A stretch of DNA of 64,000 bases from CADCWK01 sp965218235 (GTDB lineage: Bacteria; Chloroflexota; Chloroflexia; Thermomicrobiales; UBA6265). The DNA lies in NCBI GenBank assembly GCA_965218235.1, contig OZ244595.1:1674001-1738000 (forward strand). The letters run 5' to 3'. Of the stretch, positions 51,339 to 60,506 are shown in pieces. The position numbers and the translations under genes were made by a program. The notes beneath the pieces were generated by a model that worked only from the letters and a program-made list of their open reading frames with translations, was not told where the DNA came from and ran no database searches. The number at the start of each line of letters is the position of its first letter. The stretch's first letter is position 1.

Positions 51339-54300
51339 CTACAGGTCCTCGATCAGGCCAGCGCGGCTCAGGGCGAAGTACTTGGCGTCGGGATGGTGGA
51401 TCACGATAGCCGCCGTCGTCTGCTCGGGCTCGAACTGGAAGCCGTCCGTCACCTCGATCCCGATCTGTCCCACATCGATGACCCGGTCGAGAATCGCATG
51501 CTGCTCCAGGTCCGGGCAGGATGGATAGCCCCACGAGTAGCGCTTTCCGGACTCCTCGCCGATCCCGAGCTCACGCCGAACCCGCTGATGGATGAATTCG
51601 GCCAGCCCCTCGGCCGTCTGGACGCTCAGCCCGTGGGCGTAGAAGCTCGCCGAGTATTCGCCCCGCGCCTGGAGTTGCTCGGTATGGACCGTCGCCTCGC
51701 GCCCGGCGGTGACGATCTGGAAGGCGACGACGTCCTTGATGCCCGACTCGACCGGCAGGAAGTAGTCGGCCAGGCAGAGGCGCTCCCGGGCCGGCTGTCG
51801 CGGGAACGGGAACCGTGCGATCTCGCGGTTCGGGTCGTCCGGGCCATAGACGATCAGATCGTTACCGGAGCTGTTGGCGGGGAAGTAGCCGTAGCGAACC
51901 CGCGGCCGGAGCCAGTGACTGGCGACCGCGTCGGCCTGCAACTCCTGGAGGCGAGGCAGGAACTCCTCCCGCTGGAGTGTCTCCCACGCCCCGTCCTTGA
52001 CGCCCTTGCCGCCCCAGTGGAGCCGGAACAGCGTCTTCAGGTCGAGATGGGGCCAGACATCCTTGAGGTCGATGTCGGTCTCGCGCTCCTCGCGGACACC
52101 CCAGAACGGCGGGACCGGGATCTCGTCCGCGGCGAGCCGGCGGACGGTGATCCCGTCGACGGCGGTCGACTCGGCCGGGACGCTGAACGCCTGCCGGCCG
52201 ACCTTGCCGATGCTGACCTTCGCGTCCGAGAGTGTCGATGCGACCAGCGACTCGCGCTCCTCCGGGTCAACGATCCGCTCCATCAGGGACAGTCCCTCGA
52301 AGGCGTCCTTGGCGTAGAAGACGCCGGGCTCGTAGGCCGTCTCGTCGGCGACGAACAGCGCCCGGTGGGCATAGGCCCGGTTGATCGCGGCACCACCGAT
52401 GATGACCGGGATGCCGAGGTTCTGGTGATGAAGCTCCTTGACACAGAGCGGCATCTGCTTGCTCGTGCTGACCAGCAGGGCCGAGAGCCCGATCGCGGTC
52501 GCGTTGACCTCGATCGCCTTGTCGATGATCTTGCTGATCGGGACCTGCTTGCCGAGATCATGGACGGTGTAGCCGTTGTTGCTCAGGATCGTATTGACCA
52601 GGTTCTTGCCGATGTCATGGACATCCCCGAAGACCGTCGCCAGAACGACCGTCCCCTTGCTCGTCCCTTCGACCCGGTCGAGGTAATTCTCGAGCTGGTT
52701 GACCGCCTTCTTCATCACCTCGGCCGACTGGAGCACGAACGGCAGGATCAGTTCCCCGGATCCGAACTTGTCGCCGACCTCCTTCATCGCCGGCAGAAGG
52801 ACGTTGTTGAGGACTTCAACGGCGTCACCCGAGTCGGCCACAGCCTGATCGACGTTGGCCTCGACGCCCTCCCGCTTGCGGTAGACGATCTGGAAGTGGA
52901 GGCGCTCGCGGGGAGTCATCTCCAGCATGGGGTCGGGGCCGCCGCTTGCCTCCTCGGTCCGGCCCTCGAAGTGCTCGATGACCCGGGCGAGCGCGTCGGT
53001 CCGGCGGTTGAAGACCAGGTCCTCGGCCAGCTCGCGCTCGATGTCCGGAATCTCGCCGTAAGGCACGACGTGGCTCGGGTGGATGATGGCAAGATCGAGA
53101 CCCGCCTTGATCGCGTGGTAGAGGAAGACGGCGTTGATGACGCGCCGGGCGACCGGGTTGATGCCGAAGCTGACGTTCGACACCCCGAGGATCGACAGGA
53201 CGCCGGGCAGCTCCCGCTCGATCCGGCGGATGCCTTCGATCGTCTCGATCGCCGAGCTCTGGAACTCCGGATCGCCGGTCGTCAGCGGAAAGGTCAGGGC
53301 ATCGTAGATCAGCGCGTTCGGCGCCAGGCCGTACTCGCCGACGACGAGGTCATGGATCTTGCGGGCAACCTCGACCTTCCGGTCAGCCGTCTTGGCCATC
53401 CCGTCCTCGTCGATCGTCAGGGCGATGACGGCTGCCCCGTGGGCCAGCGCCATCGGCAGCACGGCGTCGATCTTCCCGCGGCCGTCCTCCATGTTGATGG
53501 AGTTGATGATCGCCCGGCCGGGGTACTGCTCCAGGGCGTCGAGGATCGCGCCAGGCTCGGTCGAGTCCAGCACGATCGGCGACTCGACGCTCAGGGCCAG
53601 CTTCTTGGTCAGGGTCCGGAGCGTCTCACGCTCCTCCTCATCGGTGCGCTCGGTCAACGCGACGCAGAGGTCGAGGGCGTGGGCTCCCTCCTCGACCTGG
53701 CCGCGGGCGACGGCCATGATCCCCTCGTCGTCCCCTTCGAGGACGAGCCGCTTGACCTTGCGCGACCCGAGCGTGTTGACGCGCTCGCCGACGATCATCG
53801 GCGCCGGCTGTTGCTGGAGATCGACGGCGCGGAGCATGCTCGCGATCGCCGGCCGCGGTTCGGTCGGGCGGCTCGGGGCGCTCAGGCTCGGCCGGCGTTC
53901 GAGCTCGGAGACGAGGGTGTTGAGGTGATCGGTCGTCGTCCCGCAGCACCCGCCGACGACCCCGACGCCGAAGTCGTCGATCATCTCCCGGAGGGCCCGG
54001 GCCATCGGTTCGGGTTCGAGCGGGAAGACCGCCAGCCCGTTGACGTTGATCGGGATGCCGGCGTTCGGGATGATCGCGACCGGCCGGGTGCTGAACTCGC
54101 CGAGATAGCGGGCTGGCTCGCGCATATGCTCCGGTCCGGTGCTGCAATTCAGGCCGATGACATCGACCGGCAGCGACTCCAGGATCGAGAGGGCGGCGGC
54201 GATGTCGGTCCCGAGGAGCATACGGCCGCTGACGTCGAGCGTGATCGAAGCGTGAATCGGAATCTCGACGCCGGTCTCCTGACGGATCCTCAGAGCGGCG

Positions 54301-54878
54301 TGGACGGCGGCCTTGAGTTCCAGGATGTCCTGGACGGTCTCGATGATGAGCACGTCCGAACCGCCGTCAACGAGACCGCGGATCTGATCCAGAAACAGAT
54401 CGACGACCTGCTGGAAGCGGTGCTGACCGAGCATCGGATCGTCGGAGGCCGGAAGCAGCCCGGTCGGGCCGATCGACCCGGCGACGAAGCGGGGCCGGGC
54501 GGCGGTCGAATACGCGTCCGCGACCTTCCGGGCCAGCGCCGCGGCGTCCCGGTTGATCTCGTAGGTCAGGTCGCCGAGTCCGTACTCCTCCAGCTTGATG
54601 CTGCTGCCGCCGAATGTGTCTGTCTCGAGGACATCGACGCCGACATCGAGGAAGCTGGCGTGGAGGCGCTCGATCACGTCCGGACTGTGGAGGACGAGCG
54701 CCTCGTTGCAACCCTCCTTGCCCCCGTAGGACGAGATCGGCAGCTCCATATTGAGAATCGTGGCGCCCATCGAGCCATCGTAGACGAGCAGGCGGTCGCG
54801 GGTCGCGTCGAGATAGGCGTTGGCGGTGACATGCCGAGCGAGGGGGGTGCGCGGGTCAAGGGTCAGGGTATCGGTCAC
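51339..54878 (-). CDS. metH: Cobalamin-dependent methionine synthase
   Basis: 1179-aa multidomain enzyme that methylates homocysteine from 5-methyl-tetrahydrofolate via cobalamin. Domains in order: homocysteine-binding (starting LLVYDGSMGATILNMELP, zinc cysteines in GLNCSTG and GGCCGTT), pterin-binding (VGERVNTLGSRKVKRLV, INSINMEDG), cobalamin-binding (DVHDIGKN near residue 750 with the axial His) and the C-terminal AdoMet activation domain (SWGYPSCPDL). The start is a GTG at 54878 with GGGAG eight bases upstream. A TACAAT -10 on the minus strand at 54994-54999 gives a leader of about 110 nt. A 4-kb open frame on the opposite strand is its shadow. Confidence 0.96.
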   Translation of the reverse strand: MTDTLTLDPRTPLARHVTANAYLDATRDRLLVYDGSMGATILNMELPISSYGGKEGCNEALVLHSPDVIERLHASFLDVGVDVLETDTFGGSSIKLEEYGLGDLTYEINRDAAALARKVADAYSTAARPRFVAGSIGPTGLLPASDDPMLGQHRFQQVVDLFLDQIRGLVDGGSDVLIIETVQDILELKAAVHAALRIRQETGVEIPIHASITLDVSGRMLLGTDIAAALSILESLPVDVIGLNCSTGPEHMREPARYLGEFSTRPVAIIPNAGIPINVNGLAVFPLEPEPMARALREMIDDFGVGVVGGCCGTTTDHLNTLVSELERRPSLSAPSRPTEPRPAIASMLRAVDLQQQPAPMIVGERVNTLGSRKVKRLVLEGDDEGIMAVARGQVEEGAHALDLCVALTERTDEEERETLRTLTKKLALSVESPIVLDSTEPGAILDALEQYPGRAIINSINMEDGRGKIDAVLPMALAHGAAVIALTIDEDGMAKTADRKVEVARKIHDLVVGEYGLAPNALIYDALTFPLTTGDPEFQSSAIETIEGIRRIERELPGVLSILGVSNVSFGINPVARRVINAVFLYHAIKAGLDLAIIHPSHVVPYGEIPDIERELAEDLVFNRRTDALARVIEHFEGRTEEASGGPDPMLEMTPRERLHFQIVYRKREGVEANVDQAVADSGDAVEVLNNVLLPAMKEVGDKFGSGELILPFVLQSAEVMKKAVNQLENYLDRVEGTSKGTVVLATVFGDVHDIGKNLVNTILSNNGYTVHDLGKQVPISKIIDKAIEVNATAIGLSALLVSTSKQMPLCVKELHHQNLGIPVIIGGAAINRAYAHRALFVADETAYEPGVFYAKDAFEGLSLMERIVDPEERESLVASTLSDAKVSIGKVGRQAFSVPAESTAVDGITVRRLAADEIPVPPFWGVREERETDIDLKDVWPHLDLKTLFRLHWGGKGVKDGAWETLQREEFLPRLQELQADAVASHWLRPRVRYGYFPANSSGNDLIVYGPDDPNREIARFPFPRQPARERLCLADYFLPVESGIKDVVAFQIVTAGREATVHTEQLQARGEYSASFYAHGLSVQTAEGLAEFIHQRVRRELGIGEESGKRYSWGYPSCPDLEQHAILDRVIDVGQIGIEVTDGFQFEPEQTTAAIVIHHPDAKYFALSRAGLIEDL

Positions 54879-55210
54879 GGCGGCGGCTCCCGGCTGAGAG
54901 TTGATGACGGCTCGGACCGCGCGACTCGTGTCGCGTCCGGGTGGCGGGTCGGACGGACCAGGGAACGCCACGATCCCGTTGCATCGCTCACCTATTGTAA
55001 CCGCCCGAAAACTCGGCCAGACGATCCTGCCTGCATGGCATTATCTGGCTCCCGGTCCTGTCCAGCTTTCACCCCGCACAATCAGGAAACAGGCTGCTAC
55101 AATCACGATTCAGGGAACTCATCAGGGACGATCCGTCCTGCTGGCCGTTCGGTGCCGGCGGAGTGCTCCTGTCGACTCGTCGGCCAGCCCGTAGGCAGAG
55201 GATGAATCGC
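54879..55210. promoter_or_regulatory. Divergent promoter region of metH and the coiled-coil protein
   Basis: 332 bp without a gene. Minus-strand -10 TACAAT (54994-54999) serves metH; plus-strand extended -10 TGCTACAAT (55098-55103 for the hexamer) serves the downstream gene; neither has a good -35. The metH leader is structured, with a perfect CGCGAC-ACGA-GTCGCG hairpin near 54922-54937 and several GGTCC/GGACC complementarities. It begins with GAGCGATGCAACGGG. Confidence 0.5.
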
Positions 55211-56905
55211 ATGTCGGACACAGGACCTTCCCGCATGGACACTGTCGTCCCGGACCCTCAGGCTCAAGATACCGATGGGCGGGCGAGTAGCATGGCCACG
55301 ACTCCGAACTCGCGGATGGAGAGCGCCGAGCTGATCGAGCGCATGTCCGAGCGACTCCGTTTCTATGAGTCATTCGACGCCCTGATCCAGCAGAACATCG
55401 CCCGCTCCGGGCAACTGATGCGAGAGGCCGGCGAGAAGCGGGACGAGGCCGTCGCGACGATTGCCCAGAGCCGGAGGCAGATCGAGACGGAGCGCGAGAC
55501 CCAGCGATCCGCGCTGACCGAATTGCTGGACGACGTGATGACGATTCAGCAGGCGACCGAGCGTCTTGCCCATCGGGTCTCCGACGCGCTTGAGCAGGTC
55601 GAGTACGAGCTCGAGCCGATCGGTCTCCATGACGCGGGAGCATTGGGGAGCCAGCAGTCCGTTCGACTCCCGGCCGGGTTGTCTTCGCCCGGCGACGCGT
55701 ACCGGAGCGTCGCCGAAGACGTTCACGACGAGTATCGCCACGGTGTGCTTGGTCGACCAGCGACCGGTGGGGCTTCGGCAACGACGGAACCGGTCACCAG
55801 TGGTACGGAACCGATCGCTCACGGTCAGTTCGACTCCTCGCGGGGAATCGAGCCGGTTCAGGCGACCCGGGATGCATCCGGGTTAGGCGCCAATCGCGTC
55901 TTAAGCAATCCCGAGAACACCGGAATCGTCCACGACCAGGTGTCGGAGCGGGACGTCGAGGAGACCGGCGGCCAGGCCACGGACGAGCGGGAAGTGCACG
56001 AGGCGGCACCAGGCCAGGGCGCCGAGGCGGCTCCGGTCGAGTCCAGCGCCGAGTCGTGGACATCCGAACCGAATATGGTGGCTGATCCGACCGACGAGGA
56101 TCTGACCAGCGTCGTCGAACCCTACGCCGAGGCCCATGTGGCGCCCTACGCCGAGCAGTCCGAGCCGGGCAGCGATACACCTGACCCCGACAGACAGATC
56201 GCCTCCGATACGTCGGATAGCGCCATTGGAACCGAAGACGAACCAGCGGGCACATCGTCATCCGATTCCGACTATGACGAAATCCCCCTGGAAGTTGGCA
56301 GCGCGTTCGGTCCATCCACCGAACCAGCGAGCGAAAACCTTACCAGCCCCGACGACGCCCCGATCGAGTCGTCGATCGAGACGACTCCGGGCCTTGACGA
56401 CGCGTCCGGCGACGCATCACTCGAGACCGGCGTCGATGCCGAGATCATCATGGTCGCCGCGGACGGTGCTGATGTCGCCACGGAGACGACACCTCTTATC
56501 GCTGAGGATGCGACCTCGTCGGACGCCGATGGCTCCCCGGAGTCGGAAAGCGACCTCGCCGCCAGCGCCGCCAAGACCGCGACGACGACAGTTCAACCGG
56601 ACAGCGTTGTTCATGAGGCCCATTCGGTTTCGGCACCGGCCGAACCAGCGCGCGAGCAGCAGACCACCGTGGTGCTGGACGGCGTTCCGCGGGCCGCCGT
56701 CGCCCTCGCGATCCAGCGGCACATCCTGTCCCGTCCCGAGGTCCTCCGGGCGGAAGTCCGGGAGTACTACGACCACCGGCTGACGCTATTCGTGACCGGC
56801 CGCCGCGCCACGACCGTCGACGACCTCGAGGACTGGGATGGCTCGGCAACGTGGGAGCAGATCCGGTCGTCGCCCGAACTCATCGAACTCCGCATGGTGA
56901 TGTAG
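55211..56905 (+). CDS. Coiled-coil/disordered protein with conserved C-terminal domain
   Basis: 564-aa protein. Residues about 30-135 are a charged coiled coil (ELIERMSERLRFYESFDALI ... IAQSRRQIETERETQRSALTELLDDV). The next 320 or so residues are acidic and Ser/Thr/Asp/Glu-rich, likely disordered. The last 90 form a compact domain starting TTVVLDGVPRAAVALAIQRHIL and RLTLFVTG, with an alternating strand-helix-strand pattern like ferredoxin/HMA-type folds. The ATG at 55211 has AGAGG nine bases upstream. No family known to me; the layout resembles cell-division or polarity scaffolds, which is speculation. Confidence 0.75.
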   Translation: MSDTGPSRMDTVVPDPQAQDTDGRASSMATTPNSRMESAELIERMSERLRFYESFDALIQQNIARSGQLMREAGEKRDEAVATIAQSRRQIETERETQRSALTELLDDVMTIQQATERLAHRVSDALEQVEYELEPIGLHDAGALGSQQSVRLPAGLSSPGDAYRSVAEDVHDEYRHGVLGRPATGGASATTEPVTSGTEPIAHGQFDSSRGIEPVQATRDASGLGANRVLSNPENTGIVHDQVSERDVEETGGQATDEREVHEAAPGQGAEAAPVESSAESWTSEPNMVADPTDEDLTSVVEPYAEAHVAPYAEQSEPGSDTPDPDRQIASDTSDSAIGTEDEPAGTSSSDSDYDEIPLEVGSAFGPSTEPASENLTSPDDAPIESSIETTPGLDDASGDASLETGVDAEIIMVAADGADVATETTPLIAEDATSSDADGSPESESDLAASAAKTATTTVQPDSVVHEAHSVSAPAEPAREQQTTVVLDGVPRAAVALAIQRHILSRPEVLRAEVREYYDHRLTLFVTGRRATTVDDLEDWDGSATWEQIRSSPELIELRMVM

Positions 56906-56947
56906 CCATCGAGTGATTGCGAGAAGCGAACCGGACAGGAGCAATAA

Positions 56948-57523
56948 TCAGGCGCTGCGGCGGATGGCGCGGTGGAGGGCGCGGGCGATGTCGGCCCGGG
57001 CGCGATTGCTCAACTGGAGGAGTTCGGCCCTCGTCGGCGTCGGCATGTCGAAGTAGTCGAAGAGCTGGTCGAGTTCACCATCCACCGCGCGAGCGCGCTC
57101 CTCCTCGTTGCGGAGCTGCCGGAGATCCGACCCGAGCGAGTCGGCGATGCGGTCGAGGACCTCGTAGGACGGCACCGTCAGGCCGCGCTCAATTCGGCTG
57201 AGATGAGACGGCGAGACACCGGCGGCGTCGGCCAGCTGGTGCAGCGACATCTCGCGCCGGAGCCGGAGGGCCTTGATCGTCGGACCGACCCGCTGGCGGA
57301 CCGCTGGCTGATGCGGCATCCAGAGATCGGCCTGGCCACCGTTCCGATCCTCGGAAAGGGCCTGCCGAAGGATCCGCGCGTTCTCCGGCGCGGCGACCGG
57401 CCGTGGGGTTCCCCCAGCCCGGTGGACGATCGCTGTGCGCGCCATCGGTTGGGGGCCGATGCCACTTCGACCGTTCTGTCCGGGCCGTCCCTGCTGTCCG
57501 TTGGGAAACGACGGTTCACGCAT
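56948..57523 (-). CDS. XRE-family transcriptional regulator
   Basis: 191-aa DNA-binding protein. The Cro/C1-type helix-turn-helix occupies about residues 81-138 (IKALRLRREMSLHQLADAAGVSPSHLSRIERGLTVPSYEVLDRIAD). It is preceded by 80 Pro/Gly/Arg-rich residues and followed by a helical acidic/basic tail. The ATG at 57523 has AGAGG eight bases upstream. Convergent with the coiled-coil gene (42 bp between stops). Targets unknown; some single-domain members control stress or cell-envelope genes. Confidence 0.9.
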   Translation of the reverse strand: MREPSFPNGQQGRPGQNGRSGIGPQPMARTAIVHRAGGTPRPVAAPENARILRQALSEDRNGGQADLWMPHQPAVRQRVGPTIKALRLRREMSLHQLADAAGVSPSHLSRIERGLTVPSYEVLDRIADSLGSDLRQLRNEEERARAVDGELDQLFDYFDMPTPTRAELLQLSNRARADIARALHRAIRRSA

Positions 57524-58371
57524 CGAAAGGTCCTCTCGTAAGGCCATCGCAGGTCGATGGGGCTGGCCATTCAGGCGCTGGTCCGATGGGTGCGGGGCCG
57601 GCGTCGTCGACGGCCTCGAATCGAATCGAATCAGTAAATCGGTGGCAAAGCGGGGCGACATTGAATCGACACAGAGACGACGTAGTCGGTTCGGTGGATG
57701 TCAACCCAGGCCAGCTGGCTGCGAGCTGACTGTCGGCCAGCGGTCGAAGGGGCGGCCATGTCGGTTCCATCCACCGATGACCTGTCTACGTCCGGGATCG
57801 CGTTCCGGGTTCTTTCCGGGTTCTTTCCGGGGGGGTGTCCGCACCACCGCGACTCATCTCCGTCAATGGGTTGCGCAGGATCAACACTCGCCACTTACGG
57901 TAACGATCACAGGTACCATTTGGTTTCCATTGGCCGAATCACCGTGCTTTGGCGTGGGTCTTCGCCGGTCCTCACCCGGACACCACACCCGCTGATGCCT
58001 GGCCGCAATCCACTCAGGACTCACCGCAAACCCGGTACCCGCGGTAGAGGGCAAGCTACCACCAGCCACTGGAGACCAGCAGCGTTGGCCCAAGGGCGAC
58101 CGTGGATCGAGACGCGCACGCGTGTCGCTGATGGGAGAACCCGATCGACGAGCTGTGCCCGCCATTCAAGTGGATCGGTTACGGATGTCATGGCCGGAGC
58201 CGGAGACCGCTGGTCACGATGAGGCGCGGCGTGCCAATTGCGTGCACCTCGCCTAAACTGGACGAAGCGTGTGGGCGCCGATCCATGATCGGGTAAACCG
58301 CCCCAAGTAGGTGGTGACATGCGTGCGATCCAGCCGACACCCGCGTCATCCGGAAATCAGGGACGAGAGCA
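57524..58371. other. 848-bp intergenic region upstream of dxs
   Basis: The longest gene-free stretch in the window. Reading frames here have no ribosome-binding site or protein-like composition. It contains the candidate promoter of the XRE gene, a short TCGAA tandem array (57604-57621), and a direct repeat of GGGTTCTTTCC (about 57808-57830). A TAAACT -10-like hexamer at 58254-58259 could serve dxs but lacks a -35. A structured RNA is possible; I recognised no known riboswitch. Confidence 0.45.
57620..57648 (-). promoter_or_regulatory. Candidate promoter of the XRE regulator
   Basis: Minus-strand TTGCCA (57643-57648), 17-bp spacer, then TTCGAT (57620-57625), the latter made by a TCGAA tandem array. 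The -35 is good (5/6) and the -10 weak (3/6). The leader would be about 90 nt. Confidence 0.3.
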
Positions 58372-60399
58372 ATGACAGACACCGCCAAGCGCACGAAGGT
58401 CGGGGCCACCCGCGTTTCTCAGGTTGAGTCGTTCAACCCGCGAACACCGGCTCCTATCCTCACAATGCTGACCGGCCCAGCCGATCTGCGCGGACTCTCG
58501 ATCGCGCAGCTGGAGCAGCTCGCGGCCGAGATCCGGGCGGAACTGATCGAGACGGTCGCGATCAATGGCGGTCACCTCGGCGCGAGCCTCGGACCAGTCG
58601 AGTTGATCATCGCGATGCATGTGGTCCTCGATTCGCCACGGGACCACCTCGTCTTCGACGTCGGGCACCAGGCCTACGCCCACAAGCTCCTCACCGGCCG
58701 GCTCGAACGGTTCAAGACGCTCCGTCAGGAGGGTGGGATGTCCGGCTTCCTCTCCCGCGATGAGAGCGAACACGATGCCTTTGGTGCTGGCCACGCCAGC
58801 ACTAGCATCTCGGCGGCGCTCGGGATGGCGGTTGCGGATCACCTGAAGTACCGAAACGACCCATCGACGCCGATGCCGCGGACGATGGCGTTGATCGGCG
58901 ACGGGGCACTGACGGGCGGGATGGCCTTCGAGGCGCTGAACAACGGCGGCAACCTTAGCATCCCGATGACCGTCATCCTCAACGACAACGAGATGTCGAT
59001 CGCGAAGAACGTCGGGGCGTTGAGCAAGTACCTTGACCGGATCCGGACCGACCGCCGGTTCAGCCGGGCCAAGGCCGATCTGGAACGCGTGCTCGAGCGG
59101 ATGCCGCAGGGCGACTTCATGGTCGACATGAGCAAGCGCCTGACGGACTCGGTCAAGGCCTTCATGTTCCATGGCATGATCTGGGAGGAGCTGGGCTACA
59201 CCTACGTCGGCCCGATCGACGGCCACAACCTCCGCGACGTCATCGACGCCCTCCAGAACGCGACCCAGGTCGACGGCCCGGTCTTCCTCCATGTCGTGAC
59301 GGAGAAGGGCCGCGGCTACGGCCCCGCCGCGGACGACCTGGAGCGCAGCCACGCCGTCTCGGCCAAACCCAAGGTCGCTCCGATGGCCGCCGGCGGCGCG
59401 GCGGCGCCACCCGCGCCGCCCAAGTATCAGGACGTCTTCGCCGATGCTGCCGCCGAGCTGGCGAACACTGACGAGCGGATCGTCGCCATCACGGCGGCGA
59501 TGCCGACCGGCACGTCCGTCGGAAGCTTCGGGCGAATTCATCCCGACCGGACGTTCGATGTCGGGATCGCCGAGCAGCACGCCGTCACCTTCGCGGCCGG
59601 CCTGGCGACGCAGGGGATGCGCCCGATCGTCGCGATCTACTCGACGTTCCTGAAGCGGGCCTATGATCAGATCTATCATGACGTCTGCCTCCAGCGACTG
59701 CCCGTGACCTTCGCGATGGACCGGGCCGGTTTCGCCGGCGACGACGGCCGGACGCATCACGGCATCTACGACCTGTCATACCTGCGCTGCCTTCCAGGCA
59801 TGACGATCATGGCGCCCAAGGACGAGGACGAGCTCCGGCACATGCTGGCAACGGCGGTCGCTACCGACGGCCCGGCCGCGATCCGCTATCCCCGCGGCGC
59901 GGGCGTCGGCGTCTCGATGGCCGGTCCGGCCCATCTCCTGCCGATCGGCAAGTCCGAGGTGCTCGAAGAGGGCGATGACGTCGCCATCCTCGCGGTCGGG
60001 GCGATGGTACTGCCCGCGCAACGCGCAGCCGCCCTCCTGCGTGGTGAGGGTATCCGGGCGACCGTCGTCAACGCCCGGTTCGTCAAGCCGCTCGACGAGA
60101 ACCTGATTCTGTCGCTCGCCGACCGCTGCGGCGCGATCGTCACGGTCGAGGAGAACGTCGAGCGGGGCGGCTTCGGCGCCGCCGTTCTGGAACTCCTCTC
60201 GGCCAGCGAGCGCTTCATTCCAACGCACGTCGTCGCCGTGCCCGATCGCATCTTCGAACAGGCCTCGCAGGATCGGCTGAGGTCACTGGCTCACTTGACC
60301 CCGGACGGCATCGCCGACGCCGCGACCCGCTTGCTCGAACTCCGGCCAGCCGAGGCGGAAGCAGTCCATCTCACTGGCAAGCAACTGGCACGAAGCTGA
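58372..60399 (+). CDS. dxs: 1-deoxy-D-xylulose-5-phosphate synthase
   Basis: 675-aa thiamine-diphosphate enzyme that starts the MEP isoprenoid pathway from pyruvate and glyceraldehyde-3-phosphate. Motifs include GHLGASLGPVELIIAMH near residue 65, the ThDP/Mg motif GDGALTGGMAFEALNNGG...NDNEMSI, GIAEQHAVTFAAGLA with the catalytic Glu, and DRAGFAGDDGRTHHGIYD. The C-terminal transketolase domain is complete. The ATG at 58372 follows GGGACGAGAG, a modest site. No other MEP-pathway gene is adjacent. Confidence 0.96.
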   Translation: MTDTAKRTKVGATRVSQVESFNPRTPAPILTMLTGPADLRGLSIAQLEQLAAEIRAELIETVAINGGHLGASLGPVELIIAMHVVLDSPRDHLVFDVGHQAYAHKLLTGRLERFKTLRQEGGMSGFLSRDESEHDAFGAGHASTSISAALGMAVADHLKYRNDPSTPMPRTMALIGDGALTGGMAFEALNNGGNLSIPMTVILNDNEMSIAKNVGALSKYLDRIRTDRRFSRAKADLERVLERMPQGDFMVDMSKRLTDSVKAFMFHGMIWEELGYTYVGPIDGHNLRDVIDALQNATQVDGPVFLHVVTEKGRGYGPAADDLERSHAVSAKPKVAPMAAGGAAAPPAPPKYQDVFADAAAELANTDERIVAITAAMPTGTSVGSFGRIHPDRTFDVGIAEQHAVTFAAGLATQGMRPIVAIYSTFLKRAYDQIYHDVCLQRLPVTFAMDRAGFAGDDGRTHHGIYDLSYLRCLPGMTIMAPKDEDELRHMLATAVATDGPAAIRYPRGAGVGVSMAGPAHLLPIGKSEVLEEGDDVAILAVGAMVLPAQRAAALLRGEGIRATVVNARFVKPLDENLILSLADRCGAIVTVEENVERGGFGAAVLELLSASERFIPTHVVAVPDRIFEQASQDRLRSLAHLTPDGIADAATRLLELRPAEAEAVHLTGKQLARS

Positions 60400-60440
60400 G
60401 TCCCGGAAAACGTCGGATCACTGGCGATCGCGTGATTGAA

Positions 60441-60482
60441 CAGCGAGAGGGGCCAGCGATCGAACGCTGGCCCCTCTCGCTG
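60441..60482. terminator. Bidirectional hairpin between dxs and the secreted protein gene
   Basis: A perfect 18-bp stem (60441-60458 with 60465-60482) with a six-base loop, centred between the two convergent stop codons (60399 and 60507). No U-tract on either side. Confidence 0.75.
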
Positions 60483-60506
60483 TCCATCGGGTCCGCCGAC
60501 GCCGCA

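Noticed and set aside
54930..54999. SAH riboswitch in the metH leader
   Set aside because: The GAGCGATGCAACGGG start resembles the core, but the conserved AGGCTCG segment and the pseudoknot partner CGCTC were not found, so it is listed only as a structured leader.
51129..55205. 1358-codon open frame on the plus strand
   Set aside because: It is antisense to metH, which has complete, ordered domains; the plus-strand product shows only shadow composition (LDRxVDDLADRD-type repeats).
57604..57621. TCGAA tandem array as a mobile-element or CRISPR repeat
   Set aside because: Only about three and a half 5-bp units, with no spacers or flanking repeats; it probably just overlaps the XRE promoter.
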